DNA of 64,000 nt, from the NCBI GenBank assembly GCA_002722315.1, contig PBLG01000013.1:1-64000 (forward strand). The letters run 5' to 3'. The position numbers and the translations under genes were made by a program. Under the pieces are notes generated by a model that ran no database searches, was not told where the DNA came from, and saw nothing but the letters and a program-made list of their open reading frames with translations. This DNA comes from Lysobacterales bacterium. Its GTDB lineage: Bacteria > Pseudomonadota > Gammaproteobacteria > Xanthomonadales > Wenzhouxiangellaceae. Of the stretch, positions 11,037 to 18,681 are shown one piece after another (positions within the stretch are counted from its first letter, which is position 1; each line of letters begins with the position of its first letter).

Positions 11037-12676
11037 AGCGCTGGCTGGCCGCACTGCTCCTGTTGCCGGGCGCGGTTTGGGGCGAACCGGTTCGGATTCA
11101 CGACCTGGAAACCGGCGAACTGGCCGCCCTGCGCGAACGATACGATTTCTGGGGCGCGGATTGGCGCGCCGGCTACGCCGTATTCGACCTGGACGCCGGC
11201 CAGCGCAGCAAGCTGGAGCGGGCGGGATTTCGGATTACCACCGATCTTAGACGCGCACGCGAACTGGCCGACTGGCGCCGCGCGACCGAGCAGGCAGACC
11301 TGCAGCGTGGCGCCGGCACCATCCCCGGCTTTGCCTGTTACCGGACCGTCGACGCGACGCACGCGACCCTTGCCGACCTGGCCGCGGCCTATCCCGACCG
11401 CGCGACGCTGAGCGAAATCGGCGATACCTGGCAAGCCGATGCGGGCGCTGCCGTCGGCGACTCGATCGGGGTCCTGGTGATCAGGAACGCATCCTCTCCG
11501 CACCCGAAGGCGCCGCTGGTGATCGCCGCCGCCCAGCATGCGCGCGAACTGGCCACGGCCGAGATCGCCACGCGCTTCGCCGAACTGCTGCTGGCCAGTG
11601 CCGACATCGATCCGGACATCGGGTGGCTGCTCGATCATCGCGAGATTCACATCATCGCCCAGGCCAATCCGGACGGCCGCCGCCAGGTCGAGCTCGGCGC
11701 CGGAATGTGGCGCAAGAACCATAACGAGACCGCCTGCGCGGCCGGGAACCTGAGCGGCACATGGCCCGGCATCGATCTCAATCGCAACAGCAGTTTTCTG
11801 TGGGGGAGCTTTTCGTCGTCGGACGCCTGCAGCCAGACCTACAGGGGCCCGGTTCCGGCCTCGGAACCGGAAACCCTGGCCATCCAGAACTATCTCGCGT
11901 CGGTCTTCGACGATCAGCGCCCGGCCAGCGACCTGGAAAGCCCGGCGCCGGCCGAGGCCCGGGGCATATTCATCTCGCTGCACTCGTTTGCCGAGATGGT
12001 GCTGTTTCCATGGGAAGGCCTGGGCGGGCAGAACGAGAACAACGCGCCGAATCACGACGCACTGGCCGTCCTCGGCCGGCGCTTCGGTTTCCTCAACGAT
12101 TACGCGGTGGGTCGCTGGCAGCTGCTGGGCCCCGCCGGCGGCACCGCGGTCGATTTTGCCTACGGGGAATTCGGCGTGGCCGCCTACACGTTCGAGGTCG
12201 GCACCGATTTCATCCAGTCCTGCGAAAGCTTCGAGGCCGCCGTGTGGCCGGACAACCGCGATGCGCTGCTGCTGGCGGCGAAAGCCGCGCGCCGCCCCTA
12301 CCTGGAGCCGGCGGGGCCCGAAATCACCGCCCTCCAGGTCGCGTTCTCGGGCGGCGTTCGCCTGACCGGCACTGCCGACGACACCCGGTTTTTCCGCGGC
12401 AACGTCACCGAACCGCCGGACGATCCGGTCTCAAACGTGGTCGAAATGCGTATCGCGCTGGACCTGCCGGAGCACCTGGCCACCGAGACCTGGACGTTTC
12501 CCGTTGCCGTCCCCGGTCAACAGGCCGACTTCGATCTTCTGCTCCCGCTGGATATTCCATCCGAAGGCACGTTGTTCGTCACCGCGGTCGACGACACCGG
12601 CCAGCCGGGCCTCGCGCGGGTCGTCGAATACACGGATTTGATCCATGCCAATGGCTTCGAGGCCGAAACACCGTAG
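11033..12676 (+). CDS. Secreted M14 zinc carboxypeptidase
   Basis: 547 aa from the GTG at 11033, which gives a clean signal peptide (VKRWLAALLLLPGAVWGEP) and overlaps the upstream stop by four bases. The open frame continues far upstream, but that part is antisense-like text against the amidotransferase. M14 metallopeptidase residues are present: zinc ligands in QHARELATAE (HxxE) and SLHSF, substrate-binding GIDLNRN, and the catalytic Glu in AYTFEVG. The C-terminal 150 residues look like a beta-sandwich, and the protein ends LIHANGFEAETP, related to the (D/N)GFE tails of two other exported proteins here. Likely role: extracellular or periplasmic peptide trimming. Confidence 0.9.
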   Translation: MKRWLAALLLLPGAVWGEPVRIHDLETGELAALRERYDFWGADWRAGYAVFDLDAGQRSKLERAGFRITTDLRRARELADWRRATEQADLQRGAGTIPGFACYRTVDATHATLADLAAAYPDRATLSEIGDTWQADAGAAVGDSIGVLVIRNASSPHPKAPLVIAAAQHARELATAEIATRFAELLLASADIDPDIGWLLDHREIHIIAQANPDGRRQVELGAGMWRKNHNETACAAGNLSGTWPGIDLNRNSSFLWGSFSSSDACSQTYRGPVPASEPETLAIQNYLASVFDDQRPASDLESPAPAEARGIFISLHSFAEMVLFPWEGLGGQNENNAPNHDALAVLGRRFGFLNDYAVGRWQLLGPAGGTAVDFAYGEFGVAAYTFEVGTDFIQSCESFEAAVWPDNRDALLLAAKAARRPYLEPAGPEITALQVAFSGGVRLTGTADDTRFFRGNVTEPPDDPVSNVVEMRIALDLPEHLATETWTFPVAVPGQQADFDLLLPLDIPSEGTLFVTAVDDTGQPGLARVVEYTDLIHANGFEAETP

Positions 12677-12735
12677 GCTGAACTTGCCGGTGATGGAAGG
12701 GTGAGCCGGTCGTTGCCGAAGGAGGAACCGAACCG

Positions 12736-14121
12736 ATGAATTCGAACGCCGACGTCCCCGTTCTCCGCTTCCTGGGCGCAACAGGCACGGTGACCGGCTC
12801 GAAGTTTCTGCTCGAAGCGTCGGGCCGGAAGATCCTGGTCGACTGCGGGTTGTTCCAGGGCTACAAGCAGCTGCGCGAGCGCAACTGGAAGGCGCTGCCC
12901 GTCAGCCCTGCCGACATCGATTGCGTTGTCCTGACCCACGCCCACCTGGATCATTCCGGCTACCTGCCGCTGTTGGCAAGAAACGGTTTCGACGGGCCGG
13001 TCTATGCAACTTCGGCCACCCGCGATCTTTGCCGCTACCTGCTGCCGGATTCGGGCTTCATCCACGAAAAGGATGCCGCGTTCGCCAACCGCTACGGTTT
13101 TTCGAAGCATCATCCGGCGCGTCCGCTGTACACCCGCGAGGACGCGCTGCACTGCCTGAAGCTGTTCCGCGATCTGGAGTTTCACCAGGCGACCCGCCTG
13201 TTCGACGGTATCGAGGTCACCTGCACCCGGGCCGGGCACATCCCCGGCGCGGCCAGCCTGCTCCTGGACATCGCCGGCATGCGCCTCTTGTTCAGCGGCG
13301 ATCTGGGTCACGCCGACAGCGCCATCATGCCGCCGCCCGACCCGATTCCCGCGGCCGACTATCTGCTTGTGGAATCCACCTACGGCAACCGGAAGCGCAA
13401 CCACGGTGATCCCGAGGACGCGCTGGCCGGGATCATCAACGAGACCGTGGGTCGCGGCGGCACCGTCATCGTGCCGGCGTTCGCGGTCGGCCGCACCCAG
13501 CTGTTGCTGCACCATCTGAACCGCCTGCAGCGCTCGCAGCGTATTCCGGCGGTGCCGGTGCTCCTCGACAGCCCGCTGGCGATCAACGCCACCAACGTGT
13601 TCGCCGATCATCCCGAGGACCATCGACTCACGGCTGCCGAGGCCGAATCCGCCTGTTCGCTGCCGCGCTACGTGCAGGATCCGGAAGAGTCGAAATCGCT
13701 GGACCACGACCCGATGCCCAAGATCATCATCGCCGGCTCCGGCATGGCCACCGGCGGCCGGGTGCTGCACCATCTCAAGGTCTACGCGCCGCACCCGGAA
13801 CACACCATCATATTCACCGGCTACCAGGCCGGCGGCACGCGTGGTGCGGCCATGGTTTCAGGCGCCGAGAAGGTCAAGATCCACGGCCGGTACTGGCCGG
13901 TGCGCGCCAGGGTCCATAATCTCGACATGCTGTCGGCCCACGCCGACGCCGATGAAATCCTGGGCTGGCTGGCGGGCATGGAAAAACCGCCGATCCGGGC
14001 CTTCGTGGTCCACGGCGAGGCTGACGCCTCCGACACGCTCAGGCACCGAATCGAGGAAGAACTCGGCTGGCAGGCCTGCGTGCCCGAATATGCCGAACCG
14101 TACGAATTGACGGGACGCTGA
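12736..14121 (+). CDS. MBL-fold/beta-CASP RNA-processing nuclease
   Basis: 461 aa with a strong ribosome site (AAGGAGGA) before the ATG. It is a metallo-beta-lactamase fold protein of the beta-CASP group (YSH1/CPSF73-like exonuclease). Motifs in order: GTVTGSKFLLE, the zinc motif THAHLDHSGYLP (HxHxDH), the His in GHIPGAAS, SGDLG, the beta-CASP helicase-like core with DSPLAI, IIAGSGMATGGR, and the terminal His motif VVHGEAD. It should cleave or trim RNA in the cytoplasm. It is followed seven bases later by the thymidine-phosphorylase gene and then by the PRPP-synthetase-like gene, an arrangement suggesting RNA or nucleotide salvage. Confidence 0.92.
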   Translation: MNSNADVPVLRFLGATGTVTGSKFLLEASGRKILVDCGLFQGYKQLRERNWKALPVSPADIDCVVLTHAHLDHSGYLPLLARNGFDGPVYATSATRDLCRYLLPDSGFIHEKDAAFANRYGFSKHHPARPLYTREDALHCLKLFRDLEFHQATRLFDGIEVTCTRAGHIPGAASLLLDIAGMRLLFSGDLGHADSAIMPPPDPIPAADYLLVESTYGNRKRNHGDPEDALAGIINETVGRGGTVIVPAFAVGRTQLLLHHLNRLQRSQRIPAVPVLLDSPLAINATNVFADHPEDHRLTAAEAESACSLPRYVQDPEESKSLDHDPMPKIIIAGSGMATGGRVLHHLKVYAPHPEHTIIFTGYQAGGTRGAAMVSGAEKVKIHGRYWPVRARVHNLDMLSAHADADEILGWLAGMEKPPIRAFVVHGEADASDTLRHRIEEELGWQACVPEYAEPYELTGR

Positions 14122-14128
14122 TCGAGCC

Positions 14129-15667
14129 ATGACCGACGCGCCCGAACATTCGCCCGACTCGCCATCCCCCAGCCATCTTCGGGCCCGCTGCATGGACCTG
14201 GACACGCGCGATCGGCCGATCGCCATCCTGCGCAAGGACAGTCCGCTGTGCCGATCCGAGGGGTTTACCGCGCACGCCCGCATTCGGCTGGAATCGGCCC
14301 ACGACGATGTCATCGTCGAACTGTTCCAGACCGGCTCGGAATTGCTGGCGGCCGACGAGATCGGGCTGTCCACCGCGGCATGGGGCAAGCTCCAGGTGCG
14401 CGACGGCGACCATGTCCACGCCAGGCACCCGCGTCCGCTGAAATCGGTGCGCTACGTGCGGGGCAAGGTCTACGGCCAGCCTTTCCCGGCCGACGGGCTG
14501 AAGGAGATCATGCGCGACATCGTCAAGGGTCGATATGACGAAATCGAACTGGCGATGTTTCTCACCGCGATCGCGGCGCGGGCGCTGGACGACGCGGAAC
14601 TGGTCGCACTCACCGGCGCCATGGTCGAGGTCGGCGAGCGGCTGGCCTGGGACAGACCTGTGCTGATGGACAAGCACTGCGTCGGCGGCCTGCCGGGCAA
14701 CCGCACCACGCCGCTGGTGGTGGCGATCGTGGCGGCCAATGGTCTCGTCATACCGAAGACCTCGTCGCGCGCCATAACCTCGCCGGCCGGCACCGCCGAC
14801 ACCATGGAAATGCTGGCCCCGGTAAACCTGGATCTCGGCAGCATGCGGCGGGTCGTCGAGGCCGAGGGCGGTTGCGTGGTCTGGGGCGGTTCGGTGCGGC
14901 TGTCGCCGGTCGACGACATCCTGATCCGGGTCGCGCGGGTGATGGACCTGGACGCAGAAGCGCAGCTGGTTGCCTCGGTGCTGTCGAAGAAGGTCGCCGC
15001 CGGCGCCACTCACCTGGTGCTCGATATCCCGGTCGGCGACACCGCCAAGGTGCGAAGCCGTAGCGAAGCCGAGATTCTCGGGCAGCGGTTGGAAGCCACG
15101 GCCGGCGCGTTCGGTCTCGAAACGCGAACAATCGTTACCGACGGCCGCCAGCCGGTCGGGCGCGGCATAGGCCCGGCGCTGGAAGCCCACGACGTGCTGG
15201 CCGTGCTCCAGAACGACGGCCACCAGCCGCGCGACCTGCGCGAACGCGCCGTCTCGCTGGCCGGCGAACTGCTGGAAATGGGCGGCGCGGCATCGCCGGG
15301 AAGAGGCCGGGCCCTGGCCATGGAGACGCTGGAATCGGGCGCGGCCTGGCGCAAGTTCAAGGCCATCTGCGAAGCCCAGGGCGGTCTGCGCACGCCCCCG
15401 GGCGCGGCCTGCCGGGAAGTGATTCCGGCGCCCATGACCGGATGCGTCACCCATTTCGACAACCGCCGATTGGGCCGCGTGGCCAAGCTGGCGGGCGCCC
15501 CGGCCGCGCCCGCAGCCGGTGTGGAACTGCACGTGCACCTGGACGACCGGATCGCCAGGGGTGAACCGCTCTACACCATTCATGCCGAAACCCGCGGCGA
15601 ACTGGAATATGCTCATGAATTCGCCGGCAGCAACGGCGACATCATCCGTCTCGACCCGGAATCATGA
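14129..15667 (+). CDS. Thymidine phosphorylase family protein, type 2
   Basis: 512 aa, longer than DeoA because of an N-terminal extra domain typical of the type 2 (archaeal-like) subfamily, which includes AMP phosphorylase. The phosphate and nucleoside site reads DKHCVGGLPGNRTTPLVVAIV, and the second binding segment is TSSRAITSPAGTADTMEML. The reaction is phosphorolysis of a nucleoside or nucleotide to a base and a pentose 1-phosphate or 1,5-bisphosphate; which one cannot be told from sequence alone. The stop overlaps the start of the PRPP-synthetase-like gene by four bases, so their products are probably linked in pentose-phosphate salvage. Confidence 0.88.
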   Translation: MTDAPEHSPDSPSPSHLRARCMDLDTRDRPIAILRKDSPLCRSEGFTAHARIRLESAHDDVIVELFQTGSELLAADEIGLSTAAWGKLQVRDGDHVHARHPRPLKSVRYVRGKVYGQPFPADGLKEIMRDIVKGRYDEIELAMFLTAIAARALDDAELVALTGAMVEVGERLAWDRPVLMDKHCVGGLPGNRTTPLVVAIVAANGLVIPKTSSRAITSPAGTADTMEMLAPVNLDLGSMRRVVEAEGGCVVWGGSVRLSPVDDILIRVARVMDLDAEAQLVASVLSKKVAAGATHLVLDIPVGDTAKVRSRSEAEILGQRLEATAGAFGLETRTIVTDGRQPVGRGIGPALEAHDVLAVLQNDGHQPRDLRERAVSLAGELLEMGGAASPGRGRALAMETLESGAAWRKFKAICEAQGGLRTPPGAACREVIPAPMTGCVTHFDNRRLGRVAKLAGAPAAPAAGVELHVHLDDRIARGEPLYTIHAETRGELEYAHEFAGSNGDIIRLDPES

Positions 15668-16617
15668 GCCAGCAAAACACGACCTCGACAGTCATCGCCA
15701 TGCCCGGCGACGAAAAGCTCGCCGCGGCGCTTGCCGAGCGCCTGGGCGCGCGGACCGCCGCGCTCGAATACCGTCGATTCCCGGATGGCGAAAGCTACCT
15801 GCGACTGGACGAATCACTGGAAGGGCGGCCGGCCGTGCTGGTCGCCAGGATGGACCGGCCCGACGAGAAGATTCCAGCGGTGCTGTTCGCCGCCGACCTG
15901 GCCCGCGACCTGGGCGCTGCCGCGGTCGGGCTGGTCGCATCTTACCTGCCGTACATGCGCCAGGACATCCGTTTCCACCCCGGCGAGGCGCTCACCTCGG
16001 CCAGTTTCGCACGCTGGATTTCGGCGCACTTCGACTGGCTGGTGACGGTCGATCCGCATCTTCACCGCTACGATAGCCTCGACGAAATCTATTCGATCCC
16101 GTCAACCGTAGTCCCGGCCGCGCCCGCGCTGGCCGACTGGATCGTGGCCAACGTCGATCGGCCGGTGGTCATCGGCCCGGACGCCGAAAGCGCCCAGTGG
16201 GTCGAAGCCGTCGCCGCCCGGCGAAACCTGCCTTGGCAGGTGATGCGCAAGGAACGCTTCGGCGACCATGACGTGCGCATCGCGGCCCCCGACCTGACCG
16301 GGCTGGGCGCGCATACGCCGGTGCTGGTCGACGATATCGTGTCCTCCGGCGCCACGCTGGCGCGCGCGGCGGAACTGTTGACCGAGGCCGGCCTGGCAAA
16401 TCCGCTGTGCGCGGTGGTCCACGGCCTGTTCGGCGAACGCTCCCGTGAATTGCTGGCCGAGGCCGGCATCCAACGGCTGGTCTGCACCGACTCGGTGCTG
16501 GTCGACGAGGGTGAGATCGAACTGGCGCCGCTGCTCGCCCCGGCGATCGCGAAGATGCTGGACGAAACTGCCGGCGTGTTTCGCGACAAAATCAATAATC
16601 CGAGCAAATCTGTGTAA
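15664..16617 (+). CDS. Ribose-phosphate pyrophosphokinase-like protein
   Basis: 317 aa. The PRPP-binding loop VLVDDIVSSGATLARA and the ATP-site segment DPHLHRYDSL place it in the PRPP synthetase family, with the conserved RQDIRFHPGEALTS. The N-terminus (TVIAMPGDEKLAAALAERLG) differs from housekeeping Prs (KLFAGN type), so this is probably the divergent paralogue that travels with type 2 thymidine phosphorylases. ATGA overlap with the upstream gene indicates coupling. The last residues (NPSKSV) are encoded where a dispersed-repeat-like text (ATCTGTGTAATCTGTGGG) starts, so the C-terminus may have been altered by repeat insertion. Confidence 0.88.
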   Translation: MSQQNTTSTVIAMPGDEKLAAALAERLGARTAALEYRRFPDGESYLRLDESLEGRPAVLVARMDRPDEKIPAVLFAADLARDLGAAAVGLVASYLPYMRQDIRFHPGEALTSASFARWISAHFDWLVTVDPHLHRYDSLDEIYSIPSTVVPAAPALADWIVANVDRPVVIGPDAESAQWVEAVAARRNLPWQVMRKERFGDHDVRIAAPDLTGLGAHTPVLVDDIVSSGATLARAAELLTEAGLANPLCAVVHGLFGERSRELLAEAGIQRLVCTDSVLVDEGEIELAPLLAPAIAKMLDETAGVFRDKINNPSKSV

Positions 16618-16685
16618 TCTGTGGGCTCGAGGTTTTGGTCTTGGCGTGGCTGAATCAACGACCTGATCAGGTACCGGAAAGCGCG

Positions 16686-17414
16686 ATGAGCAAGGACGAA
16701 ATCTACCGACAGCACACCGACCCGGCCGGGCCGTTCGAATTTTCCGAGCAGGTGGTCAAGGTGTTCCCCGACATGATCGAGCGCTCGGTGCCGGGCTATC
16801 GGCTGCTGCTGGAACTTACCCCCATCCTCGTCCGGCGCGCGGTGCAGCCCGACACCCGCATCTACGATCTCGGCTGTTCGCTGGGCGCGGCGACGCTGGC
16901 CGCCCGGCGCGCGGTGCAGGAACCCGGCGTCACGATCATCGCCGTCGACAACGCGCCCGATATGGTCGCGCGCTGCCGGCAGTTGATCGCCGAAGACAAC
17001 TCGCGCGTGCCGGTGGACGTGATCGAAGGCGATATCCGCGGTGTCGAGATCGAAAGCGCCTCGGTGGTGCTGGTCTACTTCACGCTGCAGTTCCTGCCGC
17101 TTCAAGCGCGCGACGAACTGCTGCGGAAAATCGCCCGCGGCATGACGCCCGGCGGCGTGCTGATCCTGGCCGAAAAACTGGCGTTCGAACCCGACGCAAA
17201 CCAGCGCTGGATGGACGACCACCACCACGACTTCAAGCGCGCCCAGGGCTACTCGGACCTCGAAATCGCGCGCAAGCGGCAGGCGCTGGAAAACGTGCTG
17301 GTTCCCGAAACCCGCCAGGCCCATCACCAGCGCCTGAAGAATGCAGGTTTCGATCATGTCCACGACTGGTTCCAGTGCTTCAACTTCTGCTGCTTCGCCG
17401 CAGTCAGGAACTGA
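16686..17414 (+). CDS. cmoA: Carboxy-S-adenosyl-L-methionine synthase CmoA
   Basis: 242 aa from the ATG at 16686 (MSKDEIYRQHTDPAGPFEF); the frame opens earlier at a TTG without homology. CmoA converts SAM and prephenate to carboxy-SAM, the donor for 5-oxyacetyl-uridine at the tRNA wobble position. Diagnostic sequence includes FSEQVVKVFPDMIERSVPGY, the SAM loop YDLGCSLGAATL, and VLVYFTLQFLP. cmoB follows, but the two are separated by about 250 bases of repeat-like DNA rather than sitting in a tight operon. Confidence 0.96.
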   Translation: MSKDEIYRQHTDPAGPFEFSEQVVKVFPDMIERSVPGYRLLLELTPILVRRAVQPDTRIYDLGCSLGAATLAARRAVQEPGVTIIAVDNAPDMVARCRQLIAEDNSRVPVDVIEGDIRGVEIESASVVLVYFTLQFLPLQARDELLRKIARGMTPGGVLILAEKLAFEPDANQRWMDDHHHDFKRAQGYSDLEIARKRQALENVLVPETRQAHHQRLKNAGFDHVHDWFQCFNFCCFAAVRN

Positions 17415-17670
17415 TCAAGACCCTCGGCGCGAGACGCGCCTCCCACACTTGAAAGGCGAAAAGCAGTTAACCACGAAGGGCACGAAGGACACGAAGAAGT
17501 GCGATCGAAAGATGCGAGTCAGAAAGCAACTTTTTTCGCCCTGAAGCCATCCCGTGTTCGTGATCAAAGCCTTCGATCCGGCACGGTGGACAAGCAGAGC
17601 GCATCCCTTACCATGCCCGCGTAGCCATAAACTGACCAGCCGACCAAATGAACCAACAACCCAACAAACC
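17415..17670. repeat. Repeat-rich spacer between cmoA and cmoB
   Basis: Two repeat-like pieces are visible. At 17426-17440, GGCGCG-AGA-CGCGCC is a perfect palindrome within text ending TCCCACA, like Xanthomonad REP sequences. At 17467-17499, CCACGAAGGGCACGAAGG and ACACGAAG repeat a C-ACGAAGG unit, a sequence type widely dispersed in bacterial intergenic DNA. No gene was found in the spacer. Confidence 0.5.
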
Positions 17671-18600
17671 GTGTCTCGCCTATTCTCCTTCTTCGACCCC
17701 GAGCCCGCCGCCTGGCTGGAGCGTCAATGCATGGAAGCCCTGAAACCCGGTCGCCACGGCGATCTGCCGAAATGGCAGGCCGCACTCGATGCATTGCCCG
17801 AAGCCGAAACCGGCTGGCGGATCGAAGACGGCGTGCTGGTCGCCGGCAATGAAATCGAGGATCCCGAATCGCTGACCGAATCGCTGATGCAACTGGTGCC
17901 GTGGCGAAAGGGCCCGCTTCGCCTCGGCGGCGTGGCCATCGACACCGAATGGCGCTCGGACTGGAAATGGAATCGCGTCGCCCGGCACGTGAACCTCGGC
18001 GGCAAGCGCGTACTCGACATCGGCGCAGGCAACGGTTACTTCGGCTGGCGAATGCTCGCCGACGGCGCCGCACAGGTGGTGGGTTGCGACCCGACGCTGG
18101 TGTTCCAGATGCAATACCGCGCCATCGAGCACTTCGCCGGCAAATCGAATCACCTGCTGCTGCCGCTGAAGTTCGAGCAGCTGCCCGCCCGCGCGGATTT
18201 CGACGTCGTGTTCTCCATGGGCGTGCTCTATCATCGAAAGAACCCGCAGGAACACCTGCAGCGTATCCGCGACCACCTGGCCGAACAAGGAACCGCCGTC
18301 ATCGAAACGCTGATCATTCCCGGCGAAGGCGACGACGAACTCGACCCGCCCGACCGCTACGCCAACATGCGCAACGTCCACCACCTGCCGACCGAATGCC
18401 GGCTCTTGCGCTGGCTTGAACAGGCAGGCTTCCAGAATGCAAGAGTTGTCGACATAACGCCGACCAGCTCCCATGAGCAGCGATCAACCGAATGGATGCC
18501 GTTCCATTCCCTGGCCCATGCCTTGTCCGAAGATCGAGCGCTTACCATCGAAGGCCACCATCCGCCGCAGCGTGCCACGGCAATCGCAAAGGCACCGTAA
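17671..18600 (+). CDS. cmoB: tRNA U34 carboxymethyltransferase CmoB
   Basis: 309 aa from the GTG at 17671. The open frame extends to 17554, but the added 39 residues are low-quality and overlap repeat DNA. Family CmoB proteins are slightly longer (about 320 aa), so the N-terminus may have been trimmed or replaced. The family signature is unmistakable: LVPWRKGPLRLGG, IDTEWRSDWKWNRV, SAM loop LDIGAGNGYFGWRM, FSMGVLYHRKNPQEHL and RYANMRNVHHLPT. CmoB transfers the carboxymethyl group from the CmoA product to 5-hydroxyuridine-34 of tRNA. No ribosome site precedes the GTG, so the start is uncertain. Confidence 0.95.
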   Translation: MSRLFSFFDPEPAAWLERQCMEALKPGRHGDLPKWQAALDALPEAETGWRIEDGVLVAGNEIEDPESLTESLMQLVPWRKGPLRLGGVAIDTEWRSDWKWNRVARHVNLGGKRVLDIGAGNGYFGWRMLADGAAQVVGCDPTLVFQMQYRAIEHFAGKSNHLLLPLKFEQLPARADFDVVFSMGVLYHRKNPQEHLQRIRDHLAEQGTAVIETLIIPGEGDDELDPPDRYANMRNVHHLPTECRLLRWLEQAGFQNARVVDITPTSSHEQRSTEWMPFHSLAHALSEDRALTIEGHHPPQRATAIAKAP

Positions 18601-18681
18601 GCGTACCAATATTGCTGTTAGTAACTCAGGACCTGCTTCCAGAAACTTCCGTCAGCCGCTCGGAACGCCCGCTTCGGTCGG

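Noticed and set aside
12517-13803. 428-codon minus-strand frame opposite the MBL nuclease gene
   Set aside because: Same antisense composition effect; the HxHxDH protein is on the plus strand.
14039-15616. 525-codon minus-strand frame opposite the thymidine phosphorylase gene
   Set aside because: High-GC antisense frame without recognisable motifs; the plus strand is a clear family member.
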